From assembly GCA_002479785.1 (NCBI GenBank), contig DLPD01000003.1, positions 1 to 64,000 of the forward strand: a stretch of 64,000 nt of DNA, given 5' to 3'. This document shows positions 17,369-25,743 of the stretch, one piece after another (the stretch's first letter is position 1; every line of letters starts with the position of its first letter). Under the pieces are notes generated by a model. It was not told the origin of the DNA. It was given only the letters and a program-made list of their open reading frames with translations, and searched no databases. Position numbers and translations under genes: made by a program. This DNA comes from Cytophagaceae bacterium UBA7467 (GTDB lineage: Bacteria > Bacteroidota > Bacteroidia > Cytophagales > Spirosomataceae).

Positions 17369-18253
17369 ATGAAAAAGTTATTTACCTTTTTATTTTGTTT
17401 GTTAGGTTTCGTTGAATTGAAGGCTCAAATGCCTCATGATGGAATCTATATGAACAAAAAATTAGCTTGTGGCGCCTTGATCTATGGCAACAGCTCTTGG
17501 ACGAATTATTGGGAGAATGGATTGAAACGAGATAACCCCAATATAGGTCGATTGACTACACAATCGGTAACTGCCATGATTGCGTATGGGATTAAGCGTG
17601 ATTTGAACGTGATTGCGATGATTCCCTATGTGAAGACTGATGCAAGTCAAGGCAATTTAATGAGCCAGCAAGGTTTGCAAGATGCTGCTGTGTTTATAAA
17701 GGCAAAATCAAAGACATATGATGGTATCACGGCCCATGGTGTCGTGGGATTCAGTGTTCCAGTGACAAATTATGTACCAGATTTTATGCCTATGTCGATA
17801 GGATTAGGAGCTAAAACACTCATAGTCCGCGGGATGCTATCTTATGCTTTGCCTAAAAATATTTATTTAAATTCATCTATCGCCTACCAAGTTAGAAGTC
17901 AGGTGAAAGCCGATCGAGATGCCTATTTAGCGGGTTCAAAATTATATCAAACTGATATGGTAGCTGTTCCTGATGCCTTCGACGCTGCTCTTCGTTTGGG
18001 TTACTTAAAAAAAGATAATCAGTTAGAGCTATTTGCGGAACATTTTTCTTGCATTAAAGGGGATGATATCCGTAGAAATGATATGCCGTTTTTGACCAAT
18101 GATATGACGATGACAAGCGTGGGCATTTATGGCAAATTCCAGCCTAAATCAGTTGGTGTTAACGCGCGCCTAGCGTATGTGGTGGATGGTCAAAATGTAG
18201 GCCAAAGTACGACTGTTTCTATTGGTTTATTATACCTTTTTAAAGTAAAATAA
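17369..18253 (+). CDS. Predicted outer-membrane beta-barrel protein (MetA-pathway transporter-like)
   Basis: 294 residues with a signal peptide (MKKLFTFLFCLLGFVELKAQ). The remainder alternates short amphipathic strands with Gly/Asn turns (VTAMIAYGIKRDLNVIAMIPYVKTD, AHGVVGFSVPVTNYV, SIGLGAKTLIVRGMLSYALPKNIYLNSSIAYQV) and ends in the strand STTVSIGLLYLFKVK, as outer-membrane barrels do. It resembles the PF13557-type 'transporter' or phenol-degradation MetA-like barrels. The following lipoprotein gene begins 1 base after its stop, so the two products are probably used together. Substrate unknown. Confidence 0.65.
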   Translation: MKKLFTFLFCLLGFVELKAQMPHDGIYMNKKLACGALIYGNSSWTNYWENGLKRDNPNIGRLTTQSVTAMIAYGIKRDLNVIAMIPYVKTDASQGNLMSQQGLQDAAVFIKAKSKTYDGITAHGVVGFSVPVTNYVPDFMPMSIGLGAKTLIVRGMLSYALPKNIYLNSSIAYQVRSQVKADRDAYLAGSKLYQTDMVAVPDAFDAALRLGYLKKDNQLELFAEHFSCIKGDDIRRNDMPFLTNDMTMTSVGIYGKFQPKSVGVNARLAYVVDGQNVGQSTTVSIGLLYLFKVK

Positions 18254-18254
18254 G

Positions 18255-19763
18255 ATGAGATATATGTTATGTTTATGGATACTACTAGGTTTAGTATCCT
18301 GCGATAAATCGGTCTCTGAGACCGTTATTGAGCCTTATGCTCCAGCTAAAGTCGATGAAGCGGCCGGTAGCTGGAAAACGTTTATAGTAACTAATCCCAC
18401 AGAAGTGGTAGTGCCGGCTTTAAATTCAGACGCTGCGTATAAGAAAGAAGTGGATTCATTGAAGGCCATCGAAATCACAGCATCTCAAAAAGCAGCGGTA
18501 CTCTACTGGGGTGCAGGTTCGGTTTTACGTTGGAATGAAATTGCAAGGGAATTAGCCGCTAGGTATAATATTCCTCCAGCTGCGAATGCTGCGGGTATTT
18601 ATCCGGTGCCTGATGCATCGAATCCTTTGGCAGATCCAAAATTCCCTTTTGCAAATCCGCCTTATACAGCAAGGGCTTTAGCCTACCTAAGTGTGGCACA
18701 ATACGATGCCTTAGTGAGTGCCTGGAAATACAAATACCAGTACAATCGTCCGGCACCATCTGTTTTGGATGCTTCCATTAAACCCTTGTTGCCAGTTTCT
18801 ACCTTGCCAGCCTATCCTTCTGAAGATGCGGTGGTGGCACAAGCGAGTTATGTGATATTATTAGCGATGTTCCCTGGTGAGGGACCTTTCTTATCAGCTA
18901 AGTTAGCAGAAGCAAAAAGTGTACCTATTTGGGCTAAAACGAATGTGAATTCGGATGTCACGGCTGGAGCTAATTTAGGTGCCGCAGTGGCAGCAAAGGT
19001 AATAGCAAGAGCAAAAACAGATGGAATGAGTGCGGCTAATAACCAAGCGATCGTTCCAGATTTGATTTTGCATGCAAAATCATTGGGATTTACAACTGTA
19101 TGGGCGAGTCAAGAATTACCTGCGCGACCACCTATGTTGCCTAATTATGGTGCCGTAAAAACATGGAATTTTGACCGAGCAACCTTAGAGTCCATCCGTC
19201 CAGCAATTCCTTATTTGCCAGGTTCTGAGGCTTTTAATAAAGATTTAGCCGAATTACAGACTATAAATAAAAGCCAAACACGTGAGCAAGCTGCTATTGC
19301 GAATTATTGGGCTGACGGACCTGGTTCGTATACACCACCTGGACACTGGCATCGCTATGCTTGTGAGGCAGGAATAGATGCGAAATACTCCGAAGTTCGG
19401 ATGGCGCGTATGTTAGCGTATGTAGGAACGGCTTTGATGGATGCTGGTGTTGCCTGTTGGGAAACGAAGTACTTTTATTATAGTCCCCGTCCGCAACAAT
19501 TTGGACTAAAAACTTCAGTCGGGTTGCCTAATTTCCCTAGTTATACCTCTGGGCACTCGACTTTCTCCTTTGCTGCTGCGACTGTATTAGCGGCCTTATT
19601 TCCAGATAGAGCCAATACATTTATGGCGAATGCGCAACAGGCATCTGATTCTCGTGTTTATGGTTTAATTCACTTCCGGGTGGATTGTACGATGGGTGGA
19701 AAACATGGAAAGGCTATTGGGGCCTTTGCTGTTCAGAAAGCGAATGCGGATGGGGCCAATTAA
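18255..19763 (+). CDS. Vanadium-dependent haloperoxidase / PAP2-like lipoprotein
   Basis: 502 residues. Lipobox at the N terminus (LVSC, Cys near residue 16) predicts a lipoprotein. The three PAP2/vanadium-haloperoxidase motifs are all present: K405-x6-R412-P413 (KYFYYSPRP), SGH at 432-434 (PSYTSGHS) and SR467-x5-H473-x3-D477 (SRVYGLIHFRVD). These residues bind vanadate or phosphate in the family. Bacteroidota homologues of this length are generally annotated as vanadium-dependent haloperoxidase-like or phosphatase; which reaction occurs cannot be told from sequence. It sits between a barrel-like protein and a DoxX-like membrane protein. Confidence 0.88.
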   Translation: MRYMLCLWILLGLVSCDKSVSETVIEPYAPAKVDEAAGSWKTFIVTNPTEVVVPALNSDAAYKKEVDSLKAIEITASQKAAVLYWGAGSVLRWNEIARELAARYNIPPAANAAGIYPVPDASNPLADPKFPFANPPYTARALAYLSVAQYDALVSAWKYKYQYNRPAPSVLDASIKPLLPVSTLPAYPSEDAVVAQASYVILLAMFPGEGPFLSAKLAEAKSVPIWAKTNVNSDVTAGANLGAAVAAKVIARAKTDGMSAANNQAIVPDLILHAKSLGFTTVWASQELPARPPMLPNYGAVKTWNFDRATLESIRPAIPYLPGSEAFNKDLAELQTINKSQTREQAAIANYWADGPGSYTPPGHWHRYACEAGIDAKYSEVRMARMLAYVGTALMDAGVACWETKYFYYSPRPQQFGLKTSVGLPNFPSYTSGHSTFSFAAATVLAALFPDRANTFMANAQQASDSRVYGLIHFRVDCTMGGKHGKAIGAFAVQKANADGAN

Positions 19764-19811
19764 TTGATTTAGGTCATTTTTAGATTAATTCTCAATAAAT
19801 ACATTTACATT

Positions 19812-20243
19812 ATGGTTACTATAAGTAAAACACGCCTGCAAGCCCTTGTGACAGCTGCTTGGTTAAATCGGGCGATGATCGCGGTGGTTTATATTTGGTT
19901 TGGATTCTTGAAAGTATTAGGAACTTCTCCGGCTGAAGGCTTAGTGACGAAGCTTTTTAATATTACCTTAGAGCCTTTCATGGGCATACAGACTTTTCTG
20001 TTGATTTTAGGAATAGGGGAGTGTGCGATTGGAATGTTATGGTTGTTCCCTCGTTTGACGAAAATGGCTTTCTGGGTGATGATTTTTCATCTTTTTACGA
20101 CCTTTCTGCCGGTCTTGTTTCTGGTAGAGGATATTTGGCAATCCTTTTTTGCTTTGACATTGACTGGCCAATACATTATCAAAAATGTGGTGCTGCTTTC
20201 TGCGGCTTGGTTTATTTATGTCTTTCACGAGGAAGCCTATTAA
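19812..20243 (+). CDS. DoxX/YkgB-like four-helix membrane protein
   Basis: 143 residues with about four hydrophobic helices. The first helix has NRAMIAVVYIWFGFLKVLG, typical of DoxX/DUF417-like proteins, followed by GIQTFLLILGIGECAIGMLWLF and FHLFTTFLPVLFLVEDIW. These small quinone-associated or redox-related membrane proteins are poorly characterised. It is the last gene of the unit that begins at 16777 and is followed directly by a strong terminator. A link to the haloperoxidase-like protein is inference from position. Confidence 0.75.
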   Translation: MVTISKTRLQALVTAAWLNRAMIAVVYIWFGFLKVLGTSPAEGLVTKLFNITLEPFMGIQTFLLILGIGECAIGMLWLFPRLTKMAFWVMIFHLFTTFLPVLFLVEDIWQSFFALTLTGQYIIKNVVLLSAAWFIYVFHEEAY

Positions 20244-20248
20244 AAGTT

Positions 20249-20278
20249 AAAAAGCCCCTGATGAGTCAGGGGCTTTTT
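20249..20278. terminator. Bidirectional terminator
   Basis: Perfect 13-bp stem, 20249-20261 (aaaaagcccctga) with 20266-20278 (tcaggggcttttt), loop tgag. T-tracts on both strands serve the convergent genes ending at 20243 and 20281. Confidence 0.92.
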
Positions 20279-20280
20279 AC

Positions 20281-21333
20281 TTATAGACCTAAAATCTTTT
20301 TATTAAATTCTTCGTCTGCTCCACTTCCAGCGAAATCATCGAATACCTTTTCGGTTGCTTTGATGATGTGGCTCGCGATGAATGGCGCACCTTCAGTGGC
20401 TCCTTGAACGGGATCCTTGATGCAGCATTCCCATTCTAAAACAGCCCATCCATCGTATCCGTATTGGGTTAGTTTAGAGAAGATACTTTTGAAATCGACC
20501 TGTCCGTCACCTAATGAACGGAAACGGCCTGCGCGGTTAATCCAGGATTGGTAGCCACCGTAAACTCCTTGTTTGCCTGTTGGGTTAAACTCGGCATCTT
20601 TTACGTGGAACATTTTGATTCGTTCGTGGTAGAAGTCGATGTATTGTTTGTAGTCCAAAGCCTGTAACACAAAGTGCGATGGATCGTACAATAAGTTCGC
20701 ACGCTTGTGGCCTTTCACTTCGTCTAAGAACATTTCGAAGGTTACGCCATCGTGCAAATCTTCGCCTGGGTGAATCTCATAGCATAAATCCACGCCACAC
20801 TCATCAAAAGTATTCAAGATGGGTAACCAGCGGCGACCTAATTCTTTAAAACCTTGCTCCACTAAGCCAGCTGGGCGTTGAGGCCAAGGATATACCGTGT
20901 GCCACATCAAGGCCCCTGAGAAAGTCGCGTGCGCATTCAAACCTAGGTTTTGAGACGCTTTCGCGGCGTATTTCATTTGTTGAATCGCCCATTCGGTGCG
21001 TGCTTTCGGGTTTCCTTTCACAGAATCTGGAGCGAAGGCATCGAAACCAAGGTCATAGGCTGGGTTAACTGCCACTAATTGACCTTGAAGGTGGGTAGAT
21101 AATTCGGTGATTTGTAAGCCTTTGGCAGCTAACATCCCTACGATTTCATCACAATAGGTCTTCGACTCTGCCGCTTTTTGCAAGTCAATGCAACGCGAAT
21201 CCCAAGACGGGATTTGCACCCCTTTGTAACCTAAAGAGGCTACCCAAGTCGTGATGCTGTCTAAAGAATTAAATGGGGCTTCGTCGCCCATAAATTGTGC
21301 CAAAAATATCGCTGGCCCTTTTATCGTATTCAT
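20281..21333 (-). CDS. Sugar phosphate isomerase/epimerase (xylose isomerase-like TIM barrel)
   Basis: 350 residues, cytoplasmic (no signal peptide). AP-endonuclease-2/xylose-isomerase-like barrel: GYKGVQIPSWDSRCIDL, LQITELSTHLQGQLVAVNP, VDLCYEIHPGEDLHDG (metal-ligand Glu and His), NLLYDPSHFVLQ (Asp-His), MFHVKDAEF and a final WAVLEWECCIKD with a catalytic-type Glu. It ends a three-gene unit with two Gfo/Idh/MocA oxidoreductases, a combination seen in catabolism of modified sugars, inositols or 3-keto-glycosides. The exact substrate is not determined by the sequence. Confidence 0.85.
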   Translation of the reverse strand: MNTIKGPAIFLAQFMGDEAPFNSLDSITTWVASLGYKGVQIPSWDSRCIDLQKAAESKTYCDEIVGMLAAKGLQITELSTHLQGQLVAVNPAYDLGFDAFAPDSVKGNPKARTEWAIQQMKYAAKASQNLGLNAHATFSGALMWHTVYPWPQRPAGLVEQGFKELGRRWLPILNTFDECGVDLCYEIHPGEDLHDGVTFEMFLDEVKGHKRANLLYDPSHFVLQALDYKQYIDFYHERIKMFHVKDAEFNPTGKQGVYGGYQSWINRAGRFRSLGDGQVDFKSIFSKLTQYGYDGWAVLEWECCIKDPVQGATEGAPFIASHIIKATEKVFDDFAGSGADEEFNKKILGL

Positions 21334-21345
21334 ATTTTCTAAGGT

Positions 21346-22491
21346 TTAGATTTTTACCCATTGTTGAGAACGCGTCGAATCTAAGATGCGCTCACAAATT
21401 AATAACTCGCGGTATCCGTCTGCAAAAGTGGGGTATTTCGGATTCTCCGGTTGTTTTCCAGCCTCTACAGCTGCATAGACTTCTTTGAATAATTGCTTCG
21501 ACGTATCGGAGAAACCTTCGTTATGTCCTCCTGGGAAAGTCATTAAGGCTGTTGCTTCAGGGTAGGCCAAAGAAGGATCGCGCATCAATACTTGATTCGC
21601 TTGATCACGGTTACCAATCCACATTTCGTTAGGGGACTCCGAGTTAAACGCGAAAGTCTTATTTGAACCTGAAATTTCTAATTTCAATTGGTTCTTGCGT
21701 CCCGCCGATACTTGAGAAACCGTCACACAACCGCGGTTTCCATTGTCAAAACGTAATAAAACGTTCGCGTGGTCTTCCGTATTAATGTGTACATCTGCAT
21801 AATCTTCTGGTTGCAACATTTTGCCTGAATAGGTTTCCACAGGCTTCAAAGGCTTCTTGCGCACTTTATGAACCGTATTGAAATCAGCCATTACTTCGAC
21901 TGTTTTCAATCCTGTGATGTATTCGATGACGTCTAATAAGTGAGAACCAATATCGGCGATTGCGCGAGAATCACCTGATTTGTCGGGCTCTAAACGCCAG
22001 TTGTAGTCCGTATTGTAAAATAACCAATCTTGTAAATAGCTACCGATAATTGAATAGATTTCACCTAAATCACCTTTTTCACGCATCGTCTTCATTTGAC
22101 GTACTAAAGGATAGTAGCGAAGGTTGAAGTGAACGGCATTTACTAAGCCCGTTTTAGCCGCTAATTCGACTAATTCCTCTGCCTCGTGTAGGTCTTTGGC
22201 CAAAGGCTTCTCGCAAACCACGTGTTTTCCTGCTAATAAAGCCGCTTTCGATTGTGAATAGTGCAGGAAGTTAGGTGTGCAGATGTGTACACACTGAATA
22301 TCCTCTTGCTTTAATAGCTCTTCAAACGTATACCAGCGGCCAATGCCTAATTGCTTTGCTTTTGCTTCTGCTAATTCGATGGTCACTTCGCAAAGCGCAG
22401 CGACATCAATGTTAGGTAAACGACGTAATGCCTCGATATGTGCGGGTCCGATAAAACCGGTTCCTACGATTCCAACTTTGATTTTAGTCAT
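21346..22491 (-). CDS. Gfo/Idh/MocA family oxidoreductase
   Basis: 381 residues from ATG 22491, which places the Rossmann motif GIVGTGFIGPAH at the N terminus; an upstream ATG at 22509 would overlap the preceding gene. Family landmarks: VHICTPNFLH, AGKHVVCEKPLAKDL (the EKP motif with catalytic Lys) and ADIGSHLLDVIEYITG (the DxGxH motif). NAD(P)-dependent oxidation of a sugar or cyclitol hydroxyl is expected. It follows a second paralogous oxidoreductase by 7 bases and precedes the isomerase. Confidence 0.88.
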   Translation of the reverse strand: MTKIKVGIVGTGFIGPAHIEALRRLPNIDVAALCEVTIELAEAKAKQLGIGRWYTFEELLKQEDIQCVHICTPNFLHYSQSKAALLAGKHVVCEKPLAKDLHEAEELVELAAKTGLVNAVHFNLRYYPLVRQMKTMREKGDLGEIYSIIGSYLQDWLFYNTDYNWRLEPDKSGDSRAIADIGSHLLDVIEYITGLKTVEVMADFNTVHKVRKKPLKPVETYSGKMLQPEDYADVHINTEDHANVLLRFDNGNRGCVTVSQVSAGRKNQLKLEISGSNKTFAFNSESPNEMWIGNRDQANQVLMRDPSLAYPEATALMTFPGGHNEGFSDTSKQLFKEVYAAVEAGKQPENPKYPTFADGYRELLICERILDSTRSQQWVKI

Positions 22492-22498
22492 GGTTATA

Positions 22499-23695
22499 TT
22501 ATAGTTCAAATTTTGTCCACTTGTTTGTATTGTCCTTTGCTGATCTCACCACATTCTCGATGAAGGCCATTCCCATAATTCCTTCGTCGATTCCTGGGAA
22601 ATCATACATAGGATCTTGCGCTTTTCCTTCCCATCTAGCTCTTAAGGCAAAAGCAAAATTGCGGTAGATGTTTGCAAAAGTCTCCACATAACCTTCTGGG
22701 TGTCCCGCTGGCTGACGTGTATGTGCATTCGCAGCAGGAGATAGCTGGCCTACGGCCGTACGAATAATCCGCGCTCCTTCGTCGCGCGTCCTAAACACCA
22801 TTGTATTCGGCTCCATTTGGTGCCAGGTAATGCCCGCCTTGCTTCCATAGATACGGAAGTTGAAGTCGTTCTCTTCACCGTTGCAGATTTGAGAGCAATG
22901 TAAAATACCTTTGGCCCCATTATTATAATGGATCAAGATGTTGCCATCGTCATCTAGCATGCGGCCCTCCACGAAGATCGTAAGATCTGCGCAAAGTTCT
23001 TTAATATGTAATCCAGTGATATATTCAATCAAATTCTCGCAATGCGTACCAATGTCACCGATGGCACCTGCGGCACCACATCGCGCTGGATCGGTTCTCC
23101 AAGCGGCTTGCTTTTGGCCAGTTGCCTCTACTAGGTCGATTAACCAGCCTTGTGGGTATTCTACGATGATTTTGCGAATTTCACCTAGCTGACCTGAGTC
23201 CACTAAATGTTTCGCTTCTTTGACCATCGGGTAGGCTGTGTAATTATGGGTCAACGCAAAAATCAAGCCTGATTTCTCGATGATTTTCTTCAGTTCTTTT
23301 GCTTCAGCGAGATTCAACGTCGCTGGTTTATCGCAAACTACGTGGAATCCATTCTCTAGCGCCATTTTAGCCGCAGGAAAGTGTACGTGATTAGGCGTTA
23401 CGATGGAAACAAAGTCCATACGCTCTCCTTCGGGTAGTTCCTTTTCCTTTAAAATCATCTCCTCGTAAGAACCGTATACGCGGTTTTCTGGTAGATAAAG
23501 GGCTTCTCCGGTGGCTTTTGATTTTTCTGCGCTAGAGCTGAATGCGCCGCAAACTAATTCGATTTCTCCGTCTAATTGGGAACCGCGACGGTGAACCGCA
23601 CCGATGAATGCCTCCTGACTTCCACCGATCATTCCCATTCTGATTTTCCTACTTTGGCGTGATTTTGCCTGTGTAGCAGAACCTCCTTGAATCAT
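22499..23695 (-). CDS. Gfo/Idh/MocA family oxidoreductase (second paralogue)
   Basis: 398 residues from ATG 23695 (MIQGGSATQ); the frame opens further to 23734, but that extension is hydrophobic noise over the promoter. The Rossmann start is IRMGMIGGSQEAFIGAVHR, then VSIVTPNHVHFPAA, NGFHVVCDKPATLNLAEA (the conserved Lys is in a DKP rather than EKP motif) and GAIGDIGTHCENLIEYITG. This longer Bacteroidota subgroup often sits next to TIM-barrel isomerases. A -7-like TATTTTTG lies on the minus strand at 23721-23728. It heads the unit and is divergent from the MFS permease. Confidence 0.87.
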   Translation of the reverse strand: MIQGGSATQAKSRQSRKIRMGMIGGSQEAFIGAVHRRGSQLDGEIELVCGAFSSSAEKSKATGEALYLPENRVYGSYEEMILKEKELPEGERMDFVSIVTPNHVHFPAAKMALENGFHVVCDKPATLNLAEAKELKKIIEKSGLIFALTHNYTAYPMVKEAKHLVDSGQLGEIRKIIVEYPQGWLIDLVEATGQKQAAWRTDPARCGAAGAIGDIGTHCENLIEYITGLHIKELCADLTIFVEGRMLDDDGNILIHYNNGAKGILHCSQICNGEENDFNFRIYGSKAGITWHQMEPNTMVFRTRDEGARIIRTAVGQLSPAANAHTRQPAGHPEGYVETFANIYRNFAFALRARWEGKAQDPMYDFPGIDEGIMGMAFIENVVRSAKDNTNKWTKFEL

Positions 23696-23771
23696 AATTA
23701 TTATAGATTTAGATATATTACAAAAATAGAGCAAAATTTGGTTTTCTAGCCTCTAAATCGCTCTTTTTTTG

Positions 23772-23811
23772 GGATAATTGTAAAAATAATTGCCTTCAGA
23801 TGCCATTATCC
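23772..23811. promoter_or_regulatory. Inverted repeat between divergent sugar genes
   Basis: ggataat (23772-23778) and attatcc (23805-23811) are inverted copies 26 bases apart, in the space shared by the oxidoreductase operon and the MFS gene. A regulator operator is possible. No regulator gene is adjacent. Confidence 0.3.
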
Positions 23812-23909
23812 GAAAAACTTTTTGTTTTTTTGTTACGATTTTTCCAATGAAGAATTTAATTTTTTAAAGATTAACCAATCTAAACTTATTAACTAAACCT
23901 CAAACAATT

Positions 23910-25118
23910 ATGAATCAAACGGTTAATGCCAATCGATTATTTTTGGCGTCATGTTTTGCCCTCATTACCACTTCCATGGCCTTCGGGATTCGGGCAGGTG
24001 TTTTAACTCAATTAGGTGTTAGTTTCCAATTGGACAACGAGCAATTAGGTTACGTAAACCAAATGGCCTTCCTTGGTTTTCCTATCGCGATGATTATTGG
24101 AGGTCCATTGTATAATGTATTGGGACCTAAAAAAATCATTTGGGTGGCATTCTTCACGCACGTGATTGGCCTTGTTATGACGATTTTCTCTGGTGGTTTT
24201 TGGACTTTATTATTATCTACCTTCTTCGTAGGATTCGGTAATGGTACGGTGGAGGCAGCTTGTAACCCGATGATTTCGGATATGTTCGAAGGAAAAGACA
24301 AGACTAAAATGTTAAATCGCTTCCACATGTGGTTCCCAGGGGGTATCGTAATTGCTACCTTATTATCTCAATTTATGACAGATAATAACATGGGCTGGCA
24401 ATTACAAATCGCTTCTATCTTAGTTCCTGCGGTTATTTATGCGTATTTATTCTATGGTCAAGCATTCCCTGAAGCGAAAGTAGAAGGTGGTGCTTCGACA
24501 GGAGAAAACTTCAAAGCGATGTTATCTCCTTTGTATTTGTTCATGTTAGCTTGTATGGCCTTGACTGCGATCTCAGAATTCGGTCCTGAGCAATGGATTG
24601 GACCTATCATGGGACAAGCTGGGGCTAGCCCAATGATAATTTTAGCGATCGTAACTGGTTTAATGGCGGTAGGTCGTTATTTCGCCGGTCCAATCGTTCA
24701 CAAATTAGATGCAGGTGGCGTATTATTAGTTTCAGCGATTTTAACAGCTGTGGGTGTTTACTTGATGAGTGGTGCAACGGGTAGCATGGTATACGTTTCT
24801 GCAATCATTTTCGCCTTAGGCGTATGCTATTTCTGGCCAACGATGATCGGTTATGTAGCTGAAAATATTCCATTGACCGGTGCTTTTGGTCTTTCAATCA
24901 TGGGTGGTATGGGCATGTTCTCTACCTCTATCTTCCAACCAATTATTGGTAAATGGTTAGATGCAAATACAGCTGAAGCGGCTAAAACTTTAACGGGAGA
25001 TGCGGTGGCATTAGCTGCAGGTCAAGCAACAATGGCCCAAATGGTTTTATTCCCAGCGATTTTAATCGTGGCTTTTGCAGGTCTTTACTTCTTCGGAAAG
25101 AAAGCAAAGCATGCTTAG
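23910..25118 (+). CDS. MFS sugar permease
   Basis: 402 residues, twelve predicted membrane helices. Opening TSMAFGIRAGVLTQLGVSF and GYVNQMAFLGFPIAMIIGGPLYNVLGPKKIIW (MFS motif A region) fit an MFS symporter, with FGPEQWIGPIMG near the start of the second half. Divergent from the isomerase/oxidoreductase operon, it probably imports that pathway's sugar. Specificity is unknown. A terminator follows its stop. Confidence 0.85.
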   Translation: MNQTVNANRLFLASCFALITTSMAFGIRAGVLTQLGVSFQLDNEQLGYVNQMAFLGFPIAMIIGGPLYNVLGPKKIIWVAFFTHVIGLVMTIFSGGFWTLLLSTFFVGFGNGTVEAACNPMISDMFEGKDKTKMLNRFHMWFPGGIVIATLLSQFMTDNNMGWQLQIASILVPAVIYAYLFYGQAFPEAKVEGGASTGENFKAMLSPLYLFMLACMALTAISEFGPEQWIGPIMGQAGASPMIILAIVTGLMAVGRYFAGPIVHKLDAGGVLLVSAILTAVGVYLMSGATGSMVYVSAIIFALGVCYFWPTMIGYVAENIPLTGAFGLSIMGGMGMFSTSIFQPIIGKWLDANTAEAAKTLTGDAVALAAGQATMAQMVLFPAILIVAFAGLYFFGKKAKHA

Positions 25119-25138
25119 TCTAGAAATTTATTAATTTA

Positions 25139-25164
25139 GGGGGCTCGAAAGGCCCCCTTTTTTT
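25139..25164 (+). terminator. Rho-independent terminator abutting the next start codon
   Basis: Stem 25139-25145 (gggggct) with 25151-25157 (ggccccc), loop cgaaa, then seven T (25158-25164). The cyclophilin ATG starts at 25165, exactly as at 4065. Confidence 0.85.
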
Positions 25165-25743
25165 ATGCGTTACCTGATCTTATTCACTTTCTTGATTTTT
25201 GCTTGCAAGCCTAAATGGCGGATTGATCCTGCCAAAGTGAAGGAAGAATTACAAGCTCAAGCAGCGCAGAACACAGAGCGTAAGATCAAGGTAGAAACGC
25301 GTTTGGGCGATTTTGAACTTGAATTAGACAATCGTACACCTTTGCACTCCGTGAATTTTATTCGCCTAGTGAAGATGGGTTATTTTAAAGATCGCTATTT
25401 TTATCGAAATGTATACGAAATAGGTATTCAGGGAGGTGGCGAGTATTTTGATCGCTTGAATTACCTGGTTCCGGCAGAGTATTTAGACGAATTGCGTCCG
25501 GTACGTGGAACCATAGCTATGGCGCGCTATGATGAGGGCAATCCCTTGCAATCCTCATCGCCCACTGAATTTTTTATTGTGACAGATACGGAACAGGCCA
25601 GTAGATTCTACCGCAAATACGTGGTTTTTGGTAAAGTATCCAAAGGGATGGCGGTAGTCGATTCCATCAAAAAGGAGCGGTCTTTTGATGAAAAACCTGT
25701 TATTCCGGTGAAGTTTTCGATGTCTGTTTTGGACTCGAAATAA
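25165..25743 (+). CDS. Lipoprotein peptidyl-prolyl cis-trans isomerase (cyclophilin type)
   Basis: 192 residues. A lipobox (IFAC, Cys near residue 13) predicts a lipoprotein, so the ATG at 25165 is needed despite the terminator directly before it. The cyclophilin core shows ETRLGDFELELDNRTPLHSVNFIRLVKMGYF, FYRNVYEIGIQGGGEY, GTIAMARYDEGNPLQSSSPTEFFIV and VFGKVSKGMAVVDSIK. The usual FHR arginine context is altered (FYRNV keeps an Arg). It folds proline peptide bonds of envelope proteins. Its last 44 bases overlap the convergent symporter gene. Confidence 0.85.
   Translation: MRYLILFTFLIFACKPKWRIDPAKVKEELQAQAAQNTERKIKVETRLGDFELELDNRTPLHSVNFIRLVKMGYFKDRYFYRNVYEIGIQGGGEYFDRLNYLVPAEYLDELRPVRGTIAMARYDEGNPLQSSSPTEFFIVTDTEQASRFYRKYVVFGKVSKGMAVVDSIKKERSFDEKPVIPVKFSMSVLDSK

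Noticed and set aside
20021..20407. Plus-strand ORF across the DoxX-like gene end
   Set aside because: It runs through a bidirectional terminator and is a frame shadow of the DoxX-like gene.
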